Below are positions 55,079 through 64,000 of a stretch of DNA of 64,000 bases, one piece after another. The translations under genes were made by a program, and so were the position numbers. Positions within the stretch are counted from its first letter, which is position 1. Each line of letters begins with the position of its first letter. Under the pieces are notes generated by a model that ran no database searches, had not been told where the DNA came from, and was given only the letters and a program-made list of their open reading frames with translations. The stretch lies in the NCBI GenBank assembly GCA_021229015.1, contig CM037778.1:83636395-83700394 (forward strand), read 5' to 3'. Origin of the DNA: Solen grandis (Eukaryota > Mollusca > Bivalvia > Adapedonta > Solenidae).

Positions 55079-55306
55079 CAAGTTTCAAGTTTCAAAAGTT
55101 TATTGGCATAAGTCAGCAATACATTGCCTTTGGCCAATTACATTCAAACATTACAAACATGGCAATCAATATAAATACAACTATTCGTTTAATTGCGATA
55201 AATAAACAATATTATAAATTACAAACTAAATATTCTATGAAGTCAAAAAAGTACATACAACAAATCACATTTACATAATATCATATATTATGAATATAAT
55301 ATCATA
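55079..55306 (-). mobile_element. Non-LTR 3' end/SINE insertion with TATTAAT duplication
   Basis: Begins caagtttcaagtttcaaaag and contains cattgcctttggccaa, the reverse complement of the family seen at 36476. tattaat flanks both sides (55072-55078, 55307-55313). It splits the satellite array. Confidence 0.75.
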
Positions 55307-55313
55307 TATTAAT

Positions 55314-56388
55314 GATGATTTGGTCTTAATTATGAGCTGGTCTTAATTATAGGGTGGTATTAATTATAAGTTGGTCTTAATGATTAGATGGTCTTAATGA
55401 TGAGGTAGTCTTAATGATGAGGTAGTCTTAATGATGAGGTAGTCTTAATGATGAGGTGGTCTTAAAGACGAGATGGTCTTAATGATGAGGTGGTCTTAAT
55501 GATGAGATGGTCTTAATGATGAGATGGTCTTAATGATGAGGTAGTCTTAAGGATGAGGTGGTCTTAATGATGAGGTGGTCTTAATGATGAGATGGTCTTA
55601 ATGATGAGATGGTCTTAATGATGAGGTGGTCTTAATGATGAGATGGTCTCAATGCTGAGGTGGTCTTAATGATGAGATGGTCTTAATGATGAGGTGGTCT
55701 TAAAGACGAGATGGTCTTAATGATGAGGTGGTCTCAATGATGAGGTGGTCTTAATGATATGGTGGTCTTAATGATGAGGAAGTCTTAATGATGAGGTGGT
55801 CTTAGTGATGAGGTGGTCTTAATGATGAGGTGGTCTTAATGATGAGGTGGTCTTAATGATGAGATGGTCTTAATGAGGATGTGGTCTTATTTATGAGGTG
55901 TCTTAATGATGAGATGGTCTTAATGATGAGTGGTCTTAATGATGAGGTGGTCTTAATGATGAGATGGTCTTAATGATGAGGTGGTCTTAATGATGAGATG
56001 GTCTTAATGATGAGGTAGTCTTAATGATGAGATGGTCTTAATGATGAGATGGTCCTAATGATGAGGTGGTCTTAATGATGAGATGGTCTCAATGATGAGG
56101 TGGTCTTAATGATGAGATGGTCTTAATGATGAGGCGGTCTTAATGATGAGGTAGTCTTAATAATGAGGTAGTCTTAATGATAAGGTAGTCTTTATGATGA
56201 GGTCTAAATGATGAGATGGTCTTAATGATGGGATGGTCTTAATAATGAGGTGGTCTTAATGATGAGGTAGTCTTAATGATGAGGTAGTCTTAATAATGAG
56301 GTGGTCTTAATGATGAGGTGGTCTTAATAATGAGGTGGTCTTAATGATGAGGTGGTCTTATTGATGAGATGGTCTTAATGACAATGTT
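55314..56388 (+). repeat. 17-bp satellite, about 60 units
   Basis: Unit atgatgaggtggtctta with A/G and G/T variants (gagatggtc, gaggtagtc). Variants alternate in blocks, suggesting higher-order duplication. It ends abruptly at about 56382, just before a LINE 3' fragment. Confidence 0.93.
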
Positions 56389-56439
56389 TTATTTATTTAT
56401 GGGATAACCAGTTACAAATACGAAATATCAATATACATA

Positions 56440-56819
56440 AATCAGTCAAACAAATCATGATCGACCAGTTCAAACAAGAATGGCATGCACAACTGCAACA
56501 AACAAACAAAGGCCGAATTTACACCTCTTTCAAAATCGAACATAAATTTGAAACTTACATTACATCCTTAAATGAGCATGAAACAGAGACCCTTTATAAA
56601 TTTCGAACTGCTAATCACCGCTTACCTATTGAGACAGTTCGCTATATATGAAGTCAGAATATGTACACTATGTAACTCTAGAAATATTTGCACTGAGGAA
56701 CATTACTTACTTTATTGTAGCTACTTCCAAACTGAACGGCCCTCTATCCTTAACATCCATACACCGAATATTCAAACTCATGTATCCATAAGAACCCACC
56801 TCTCAGAAGCAGACGTTGT

Positions 56820-56851
<32 letters not shown>

Positions 56852-57040
56852 ATTTTATACCCATTCCATTCCTCTTTCTTTTTATTACCTATTACGTATG
56901 CTCTTACCTGCCTAAGCTAAATTGAAATTGTTTACCGGTAACCGGAACTATTGTATTTCATTTACAGATCTATGTATGTAAATACTCCATATTGTACAAT
57001 AATCTTGTACTTGGAAGAAATAAAGTTCTGTTCTGTTCAG
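56440..57040 (+). pseudogene. Non-LTR retrotransposon 3' end (ORF2 tail and 3' UTR)
   Basis: Frames encode MIDQFKQEWHAQLQQTNKGR, KFRTANHRLPIE and, after a frame change at about 56650, RICTLCNSRNICTEEHYLLY followed by a cysteine: the C-terminal cysteine/histidine knuckle of a LINE ORF2. It is the same family as 6244-6840. The end has aataaagttctgttctgttc at about 57018-57037, a short-repeat tail. A 30-C run interrupts the 3' part. Confidence 0.75.
56821..56850 (+). repeat. Poly(C) run of 30
   Basis: Thirty consecutive C inside the LINE 3' region. Confidence 0.95.
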
Positions 57041-57139
57041 TAAAAATTAACAGAATTCAGCTTTTTTTTCTTTTTCCCCCAAAAAATTTATTTTACTGAG
57101 AGTGTCATTTCCCTAAGTATGTTTTCTTTAATAAACATC

Positions 57140-57250
57140 ATCTTCCTCCACCTGTAATTAGCTGTACGTCGCTATATGATTGAAATACTATCGCAGTGAC
57201 GGTAAACCCTAATACAATACAATACAATACAATACAATACAATACAATAA
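57140..57250 (+). mobile_element. SINE (family B) 3' end with (AATAC)n tail
   Basis: tcctccacctgtaattagct, cgtcgctatatgattgaaat and cagtgacggtaaacc are the + strand version of the family-B 3' end, followed by about nine aatac units. Confidence 0.8.
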
Positions 57251-58405
57251 ACATCAAATATCGACTCCTGGTAAAAAAAATCATTTAAAAAAAATTAATT
57301 TTGTCTTTGTGACAGCAGACGGAGTTTACCATCATCACCTGACATTTGTGACGGCAGTGATTTTTTTGCTTGCAAGGGAGATCACTGTGTGGAGTTTGCC
57401 CCATTGTCTGGTAACTATTTTTGCAAGTTTTTCTTTGCAATTGTTATATGCATTTTATGGCAATCGTTTTTGCAACCCTTTTTATGACAACAGTTTATGC
57501 ATCCTGTTTTGTAGCTATTATTTTGGGCCGATACTAGACACAGTTCCCTTAAGAAAAAAATATGTACATTTTATTAAGAATGAAAAAGAAAACACCCTTC
57601 GATAAACTCATGAATTATTTGATTATATGTAATAATTTTAAGTCATTTCACGTCATTGTGTTTTCTCACAGTTGATCCTTCCTTTAAACTCGAATTTTCT
57701 GTAGTAAAAAATGAAAGTAGGCATAAAACATGGAGCTTGGTGCAAAACTATTGTATCTACATATAAATAAAGTTATGATAGTTTTGCACCTCGGAACATG
57801 GATCAAACTGTTGTTGAAGTATACCATATTATGTTTTAAATCATCTTAAATTGTTTAAAATACAGCAAGTAAGATGTGCGATATGTTGCAAGGCGAGGCA
57901 TGCGTAAAGTCATTATGTACATTATGTAAATATACTTCCATCTGTGAAACAAGGTGTGCTATGTTTTACTGTATATCAAGCAAACATGACAACGGTTTGT
58001 TGTTTGTTTGATCGCTTCGGTTAAATGCCCCACCGACAATTCATCACTCATTTGATGACAGATATGGAACTGTATCTTTTACAGATTTATGCCAAACTCT
58101 CGCTATAGAAACAAACACTGAAATCTCAGGAATGTTTATTTGAAGCACCTGGTCTGGTTCCAGGACATATCCCACCAACTCTAAAATCCCCAAGTCTGTA
58201 AAACACAACTATATCAAACATTTGAGGTCATTTCCTTTAAGGCCATGCTTGTGAGTGATGATATTTGATTGTTTTTCTATTTTTATACATGTTTCTAAAG
58301 ATGTTCATCTTGAGTTGAGGAAAAACTCAATTTTAAATATTCCGAAGTATGCTGGTCTGACTTGGTAATTTGAACTACCAGTGTTATACATGAATTTCAT
58401 TTTCT
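57251..58405. other. No gene recognised
   Basis: Contains a partial foldback (agttttgcacc near 57780 against ggtgcaaaact near 57738). The 98-codon frame at 57309-57605 has no domain. No upstream TTC38 exon was recognised. Confidence 0.4.
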
Positions 58406-58409
58406 TAAG

Positions 58410-58575
58410 GCGTTAACGTGGTGAAAGAATGGACAGATACACTGGAGGTGGTACGTCCACATATAAACGACCATATCTTGACCTTCAATGACAACCACAT
58501 CCTCTTGGCTTGTCTCGGCGCGAAGGACGACAAGGCGACCAAACAGATGATGGATTCTATCACAGAGTTCATTCA
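58410..58575 (+). CDS. TTC38: TTC38-like exon a
   Basis: Acceptor ttcttaag, donor gtaagt. Encodes GVNVVKEWTDTLEVVRPHIN to MMDSITEFIQ with a split last codon. Confidence 0.88.
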
Positions 58576-60868
58576 GTAAGTCTGACTAAATAACTTTATT
58601 TAAAAGCTTTCTCCGCATCCTTCTCATATTTATCGGCAGAGAAAATTAAAGGCGGTGCTACTTCATGGTTAAGTAAGTTATATTTCACGCTACGATTAAA
58701 TATGATCTTTATAGCACTAGTTTATGACTGAAAATTGCAATAATTATTACATTAACTTAAAATGGCGATGCATTCAGGATTGATGGAGGCAAAAGTCTGA
58801 GAACCCGAGATGTTTATTTCATGAATGTCGTCTGCATCATCAGATGTGGTTATATAATCGTAATTTACGACAGGTGATCAAATGAGCAGCACTAGTAAAT
58901 AAGTAATGCGTTTAAAGACGATATCATTCATTTAAGTTCAAAGGAGCAGTTTATTTCACCATTTAGAAGCAAAATAATGTTAATCAGGTCTAATAATTCC
59001 AATATATCAGCGACTTATTTCAAGAGTACCTTAAAAATCATATTTTCTTTTGTACAAAATAGTTCGATCTGTTTTATAAAATCAAGTGTTTCCCAAATAT
59101 AAAATATGTTTACATGTAGTTGGATAAAATCTATTAAGACAATAGAAGCATACATTAGATTTTACCTTTTATTGTCTGTAGAAATGTCTTAATGTATTCT
59201 CTTCTATACATAGATAAAAAGGGTCGCATCTTTATTTTGATTGTTTGTTTGTTGGGTTTAACGTCCCACCGACAGTATTTCAGTCATTTGGAGACGATAT
59301 CTTTGTTTTGAACGGATACGTAGCTGTATTTGGATTATCGAGAGGTGAAGTTGATCTTTTTGTTAACCAGCGCTTGATCTGAAAGTATGTAACATATAAA
59401 TACAGCAACGACCACCTCATTCCAATGACCACCTCACTATTATGACGACAATTTTCTTGTACAAACATTTGAGACCACCTCGTTGTTATGACCAGCTGAC
59501 TGTGGTTCCAGACCGGTCGTAATATTGAGACTTTACTGTACCCAGAGAGAGCAAAATCATTCATTTTCGTTCACATAATTTTTTTAATATGTACCGAAGG
59601 GAATTTCATGGGTACATTTATTCGTGGATCTATGTTCTAAAAACATGAGGTCTATATAATTTTTCGTAGGGATTAATATTCGTGGATAAAACCCTCCACG
59701 AAATCGACGAAAATGAGTGTCCCACGAAAATTAATGATTTTTTTAGGAACCTATTTTTGAAACTTTTAAAATTGATTTTTGCCTCACTGTTATCTGTTGA
59801 ATACTTCCTTCTAGGATTCGGTACGGTGTCCGAAAAATAAGCCGCATTTTGGTTATCATTTTCCTTACTCTAATCTGACTTTCATGCAATCAGAAAGGCC
59901 CGCGGAGACCAAGTAGACATCACGAAGGAAGTTGGGCTACCAATGTGTGAAGCCTTTGTGGCTTATGAGGAGGGTGACTGTGCCAAGGATGTTGATATTC
60001 TGTACCCACTTCGGTATAAGGTCATAAAGATCGGTGGAAGTCATGCTCAGGTAAGGCAAAATAAAAAGTATACAATTAGTTATATGGCTTAAAAGAAGAA
60101 GAAAAGGGTCGTCAGGGCATTATATTCTGAGTGATGAATAAATTATAACATATTTAAAATCAATTCATTTTTTAAACACTATATAGTTTTATATTCATGA
60201 AGTTCATTATGAGTCAATTTTTGGGATTCGTTTTTCCGTTTGTATGCTTGGGTTTTATATCCCTTCATCATTTATTTTTCAAGTAATTTTGGGACGTTAG
60301 TCAATACGAGATAAATAAAAGCAATAGATCACGCCAAAAACAGTTGGCATGATACCACACCCAGTCACATTATCTTGGCACTGGACCAACCAGTCCTGGA
60401 AGCACTGATTTCGTGGGTACCTTTATACGTGGATGCATGTTCTAGAAAACGCAGGGTCTGTTTCCATAGTGCATAATATCAACGAAAATGAGTATCCCAC
60501 GAAAATTAATGATTCTACAATATCAGTTTAAAGTATTAGATATTTGTAACCAAGACTTCACAGTTATGGTGCGGACTGCCTATCCACTCAGCCACCCAAT
60601 CCGGTTTTTGAATTTATCTCACCTGCAAACACATTCTGGTAAATCATTATTTCTCGTCGACATTAAATTTCGTGGAATCTGTAATAAAGACAATTTCGTG
60701 GGTTTACATATTCGTGGATTCATGTTCTAGTCTATGAAATAGACATTTTTATAGGAATTGATAGCCATCCACTAAATCCGCGAAATTTAGACCCTCGCGA
60801 AAATTAAATAGCATATATTATGTGTTTCAGAGACCTTTACAACCTGTTCTTGATACAAGCCGCCCTAA
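58410..60868 (+). CDS. TTC38: TTC38-like tetratricopeptide protein, partial gene (3' exons)
   Basis: Two clear exons, 58410-58575 and 59894-60050, join in phase and match the C-terminal half of TTC38: LEVVRPHINDHILTFNDNHI and LLACLGAKDD (usual 'v.pH..DH.l.Fnd.H.l...lg'), then DITKEVGLPMCEAFVAYEEG and PLRYKVIKIGGSHAQ (usual 'lP.c.A......g.y......l.P.Ry....iGGS.AQ'). A third, damaged exon piece follows (DLYNLFLIQAAL at about 60833-60868), matching the next family segment. TTC38 is a conserved TPR protein of poorly known function. The N-terminal exons are not in the 13 kb upstream and the last exon breaks off into satellite DNA, so this may be a gene fragment. Confidence 0.82.
59246..59295 (-). 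mobile_element. SINE (family A) 3' end fragment
   Basis: gtttgtttgttgggtttaac and gtcccaccgacagtatttca are the reverse complement of the family-A tail, inside the TTC38 intron. Confidence 0.55.
59395..59545. mobile_element. MITE-like element with 'gaccacctcg' repeats
   Basis: Repeated acgaccacctca, atgaccacctca, gagaccacctcg and a terminal cggtcgtaatattgagactt, then tactgta. The end resembles the taCAGTraaacct ends of pogo-type MITEs. Only one end is clear. Confidence 0.4.
59660..59750. repeat. Dispersed 'ATTCGTGGA...CACGAAAATTAATGATT' repeat, copy 2
   Basis: gggattaatattcgtggata, tccacgaaatcgacgaaaat and cccacgaaaattaatgattt match the copy at 24074. Confidence 0.65.
59894..60050 (+). CDS. 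TTC38: TTC38-like exon b
   Basis: Acceptor caatcag, donor gtaagg. Encodes KARGDQVDITKEVGLPMCEA to IKIGGSHAQ, ending in phase 0. Confidence 0.9.
60343..60400 (-). mobile_element. SINE (family A) body fragment
   Basis: ggcatgataccacacccagt and cacattatcttggcactgga followed by ccaaccagtcctggaa match the middle of the 48.6-48.9 kb copy in the same orientation. Confidence 0.6.
60410..60810. repeat. Dispersed 'ATTCGTGGA' repeat, copies 3 and 4
   Basis: Two further copies at about 60417-60522 (gtggatgcatgttctagaaa, cacgaaaattaatgattcta) and about 60690-60805 (ttcgtgggtttacatattcg, tggattcatgttctag, ccatccactaaatccgcgaa). They lie close together in the intron before the damaged TTC38 exon. Confidence 0.6.
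60833..60868 (+). pseudogene. TTC38-like damaged exon piece
   Basis: After tgtgtttcag the sequence can be read as DLYNLFLIQAAL, matching 'RDvfnqlLi.aAl' that follows GGS.AQ in TTC38. The phase is off: the previous exon ends in phase 0, but this frame needs two more bases. Similarity ends at about 60868 and satellite begins. Confidence 0.55.
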
Positions 60869-60874
60869 AAATCC

Positions 60875-61406
60875 AGTAAAATTGACGTCACAAATTGCTT
60901 GTGAATACTCTAGAGGCCACAGTTTTGGCCCAATCTTCATGAAATTTATCAGGATGTTTGCCTACATGATATCTTGGATGAGTTTTGGATTGAGTCACGT
61001 GGTGTCAAAAACTAGGTCGTCAGGTAAAATCTTAGAAAAAAAAACCAAGACGCTAGAGGCCACATTTTTGGCCGAATCTTCATAAAATTTGGTCAGCATG
61101 TTGTCTTAATGATATGTTGGATGAATTTGAAATTGGGTCACATGGGTTCAAAAACTAGGTCAAATCTTAGAAAAAACATTGTGAACACACTAGAAGACGC
61201 AGTTTTGGTCCAATCTTCATTAAACTTGATAAGAATGATAGCTGCATGAAATCCTAGATGAGTGCAAATTTAGGTAGGATCAAAATCTAGGTCACTTAGT
61301 CAAAGGTTAGAAAAAACACTTTAGATGCCACATTTTTTTTGTAATCATGCCTAACACAGCAGTCTTACTCAGGTGAGCGACACGGTCAATTTGGCCCTCT
61401 TGTTTA
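60875..61406. repeat. Diverged ~135-bp satellite with terminal cassette
   Basis: Units contain ctagaggccacagttttggc, caatcttcatgaaattt, gatatcttggatgag and aaatcttagaaaaaa. The block ends caggtgagcgacacggtcaa and tttggccctcttgttt. It is a relative of the array at 32345-33675. It begins where the TTC38 exon similarity ends. Confidence 0.75.
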
Positions 61407-61665
61407 TTACACGTGTCTTGTTCAGATAATATTTCAGGTAAATGTATTTGGATTCTACCACTGGAGGATTTTTTTCATGAATTAATACTAGTTCAACCTA
61501 GTTTTTTTGCATTTATCTCTCTCTCTCTGAGAAGGTCCTATCAAAAATTCTTTCTTCCTTCTACTCTTCTATCTGAACATTTTTTTTGCAAATATTGTTT
61601 TTATTTTAATTGCAATTCATTTGTAATGTACGAAAGCCTATTGAGCCCATTTTGGTTGGAAAAAA
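61407..61665. other. No feature recognised
   Basis: T-rich spacer. The 97-codon frame at 61413-61706 has no domain. Confidence 0.4.
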
Positions 61666-61668
61666 ATG

Positions 61669-61953
61669 TATTTTTCGCGAATAAACGCGATATTTTCGCG
61701 TTATAACGCGAAACTTTCGCGAATTAACGCGATACTTTCGCGAATCAACGCGAAACTTTCGCGTTCGCGAATTATCGCGAAACGTTCGCGAATAAACGCG
61801 ATAATTTCGCGAATAAACGCGATATTTTCTCGTTATAACGCGATACTTTCGCGAATTAACGCGATACTTTCGCGAATAAACGCGATAATTTCGCGAATAA
61901 ACGCGATAGTTTCGCGAATAAACGCGTAACTTTCGCGAATAAACGCGAAAATT
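61669..61953. repeat. 21-bp CGCG-rich repeat array (left arm)
   Basis: About 13 units of tttcgcgaattaacgcgatac type. The core cgcgaattaacgcg is nearly palindromic. Read as protein it gives a 7-residue RINAILS repeat. Confidence 0.93.
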
Positions 61954-62289
61954 TCAGGTGTGTTAAGTTAGCGCGTAGATCGTTGATCGTAGATCGAAAC
62001 TATAACTAATTTTCTTTGTCGATCTGGGTCGTAGATCGTAGCTCAACCATTGAAATAAACCAAAATAAATGGTTGAGCTGGGTCGTAGATTGTAGCTCAA
62101 CCATTGAAATAAACCAATATAGTTGGTTGACTGGATCGTAGATCGTAGCTCGACCATTGAAATTAACCAAATGCTCAACCATTGAAAATGGGGGCCGCCA
62201 TTGAAAATGTTCATGGAATGGTTGGGTGAGATAGCTCAACCATTGAAATAAACCAAGATTAATGGTTGATCTGGATCGTAGATCGCATT

Positions 62290-62875
62290 TTAGTCGTCGT
62301 CGGTAATTTTGTACTCGTCTGGAAAAATGAACTTGTCGGGAAAAATTATATGTCGCTTTTTGTTTAGTATTCGTCGTAAACTAGTTATATATTTGTCTTT
62401 TTTGTCGGGATTATTGTACTTTTCGGAAAATTGCAATAGTCAGGAAAAAGTCGCACGATCAACCAATATTACATTTGTCGGGAAACTTTTTTTCTTCGGG
62501 AAATATGTTTTCGTCGGGAAAATTGCATTTGTCGGAAAAAAAATGCTTTCGTCGGGAAAAGAGTTTCCGTCGAAAATCTTTTTTACTTGTCGGTAATATC
62601 TCATTCGTCGGAAAAGTTTCCGTCGGAAAAATTTTCTGTTCGTCGGGAAAAATTATATGTCGGGAATTTAGTATTAGTTGTGAAAATTGTATTTTGTTAA
62701 TATTTTTATCTTCGTCGGGATTATTGTACTCGTCGGAAAATTGTATCAATCGGAAAAAAGTCGCGTAATCTTTTTCGTCGGGAAGTTTGGGGAAAAAAAA
62801 CGGGAAATTTTGTAGTCGTCGGGAATCTCATTCGTCGGAAAAGTTTCCGTCGGAAAATTTTTGTTCGCGGGATCT
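62290..62875. repeat. Degenerate 'gtcgggaaaa' repeat array
   Basis: Dozens of tcgtcgggaaaa/tcgtcggaaaattg motifs at irregular 15-25 bp spacing between the two inverted satellites. A larger block is duplicated: tattgtacttttcggaaaat at about 62412 and tattgtactcgtcggaaaat at about 62722, both followed by agtcgc. Confidence 0.8.
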
Positions 62876-63290
62876 ACGACCCAGCTCAACCATTCCATGA
62901 ACATTTTCAGTGGTCGAGCTACGATCTACGATCCAGCTCAACCATTTATTTTGGTTTATTTCAATGGTTGAGCTACGATCTACGATCCAGCTCAACCATT
63001 TATATTGGTTTATTTGAATGGTTGAGCTACGATCTACGACCCAGCTCAACCATTCCATGAAAATTTTCAGTGGTCGAGCTACGATCTACGATCCAGCTCA
63101 ACCATTTATTTTGGTTTATTTGAATGGTTGAGCTACGATCTACGACCCAGCTCAACCATTCCATGAAAGTTTTCAATGGTCGAGCTACGATCTACGATCC
63201 ACTAACCATTTATTGGTTTATTTGAATGGTTGAGCTACGATCTACGACCCAGCTAACCATTATTTAAGGCTACGATCTACGATCCAAAAA
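62876..63290. repeat. 54-bp palindrome-containing repeat array (inner)
   Basis: Unit: cagctcaaccatttattttg, gtttatttcaatggttgagc, tacgatctacgatc. ctcaaccatt and aatggttgag form a hairpin in every unit. A variant has ccatgaacattttcagtggtc in place of the centre. Confidence 0.9.
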
Positions 63291-63893
63291 AATTTTAGTG
63301 TTGATTTACGATCTACGATCTACGCGCTAACTTAACACACCTCTTTTTTCTGACTAATGCACTTTTCCGAAAAGTACAATAATCCCGACAAAGAAGACAA
63401 ATATAAAAAGATTTTTACGACCAATACTAAACAGTAATTTTTCCCGAAAAGGTCATTTTTCCGAGTACAAAATTACCGACGGCGACTAAAATTTAAAATT
63501 TTAAATACATCAACAACCCAAATTTTTTTAAGAAGATAAATACATATAAGCCCAGTCAACCATTTAATTTGGTTTATTTGAATGGTTGAGCTACGATCTA
63601 CGACCCAGGTCGACCATTCTATGAACATTTTCAATGGTTGAGCTACGATCTACGACCCATTTCAACCATTTATTTTGGTTTATTTGAATGGTTGAGCTAC
63701 GATTTACGATCCAGGTCAATCATTTATTTTGGTTTATTTCAATGGTTGAGCTACGATCTACAACCCAGCTCAACCATTTATTTTGGTTTATTTGAATGGT
63801 TGAGCTACGATCTACGACCCAGGTCGACAAAGAAAATTAGTTATAGTGTTGATTTACGATCTTCGATCTACGCGCTAACTTCACACACCTGAA

Positions 63894-64000
63894 AATTTCG
63901 CGTTAATTCGTGAAAGTATCGCGTTAATTCGCGAAAGTTTCGCGTTATAACGCGAAAGTATCGCGTTAATTCGCGGAAGTTTCGCGTTATAACGCGAAAA
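63894..64000. repeat. 21-bp CGCG-rich repeat array (right arm, cut by window end)
   Basis: gaaaatttcgcgttaattcg and gaaagtatcgcgttaattcg units, the reverse complement of the left arm. Confidence 0.93.

Larger units (their letters stand above)
61669..64000. mobile_element. Nested inverted-repeat (foldback-like) element, right end outside window
   Basis: The outer left arm 61669-61953 (21-bp CGCG-rich repeats) is mirrored by 63894-64000. Next inside, gtgtgttaagttagcgcgta at 61958 mirrors tacgcgctaacttcacacac at 63872, and actataactaattttctttg at 61997 mirrors caaagaaaattagttatagt at 63828. Further in are inverted blocks of gtcgtagatcgtagctcaac repeats and, at 62285-62430 against 63350-63500, of tcgtcggtaattttgtactc-type sequence. 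No protein of transposase type is evident. All open frames here are repeat by-products. Confidence 0.85.

Noticed and set aside
48970..56388. CRISPR array
   Set aside because: Repeats are contiguous without unique spacers and the DNA is eukaryotic.
57309..57605. 98-codon ORF as an upstream TTC38 exon
   Set aside because: No similarity to the expected TPR sequence.
60822..61085. ORF starting MFQRPLQP as the next TTC38 exon
   Set aside because: Only the alternative frame (DLYNLFLIQAAL) matches TTC38, and the ORF runs into satellite DNA.
61666..63892. ORFs with RINAILS, SGK and WLSYDLRP repeats
   Set aside because: By-products of the 21-bp and 54-bp satellites in the foldback structure.

Overview
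The window is eukaryotic nuclear DNA, AT-rich and intron-rich, almost certainly from a bivalve mollusc. The reasons are animal genes with consensus GT-AG introns, dense tRNA-derived SINEs, MITEs, non-LTR and BEL/Pao retroelement relics, and families of roughly 130-165 bp tandem repeats that end in CAAGAGGGCC-type cassettes of the kind seen across bivalve genomes. The species cannot be named from the sequence. There is one 100-N scaffold gap (32245-32344). All supported host genes lie on the + strand.

Layout. 1-2.4 kb: dispersed and tandem repeats. 3.0-6.24 kb: a decayed BEL/Pao retrotransposon on the minus strand, cut at its gag end by a non-LTR fragment (6.24-6.84 kb). 7.7-12.4 kb: a ~160-bp satellite split by a 5'-truncated L1/Tx1-like LINE (8975-12020) with poly(A) and a 15-bp target-site duplication. 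12.7-14.1 kb: two more repeat arrays. 17.5-18.5 kb: a ~430-bp duplication carrying 18-bp CRE double palindromes.

19.7-31.8 kb: eleven consecutive exons of an SLC6 (Na+/Cl- coupled neurotransmitter/amino-acid) transporter, covering TM2 to TM11. The TM1 and TM12 exons were not found. Its introns hold MITEs, SINEs, a 43-bp minisatellite abutting a splice donor, and a tandem duplication of an exon end. 34.2-36.0 kb and 40.7-45.1 kb: two tandem paralogues of a GAREM/THEMIS-like CABIT + SAM adaptor. The first lacks its first two exons and follows the gap. Both have frame breaks in the proline-rich linker before the SAM domain. A mariner transposase relic lies between them.

45.2-57.3 kb: repeats only. 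These are a ~160-bp satellite with a full SINE inserted, a 2.7-kb array of a 30-bp unit that stays largely open in frames on both strands, nested 67-bp and 17-bp satellites, a tRNA-Asp pseudogene and LINE/SINE 3' ends. 58.4-60.9 kb: two good exons and one damaged exon of a TTC38 homologue. 61.7-64.0 kb: a nested inverted-repeat (foldback) structure made of 21-bp CGCG-rich repeats and 54-bp palindromic repeats, running off the window end.

The genes do not form a pathway. The SLC6 protein would be a plasma-membrane transporter, the CABIT/SAM proteins cytoplasmic signalling adaptors, and TTC38 a TPR protein of poorly known role. Most of the window is transposable and satellite DNA.
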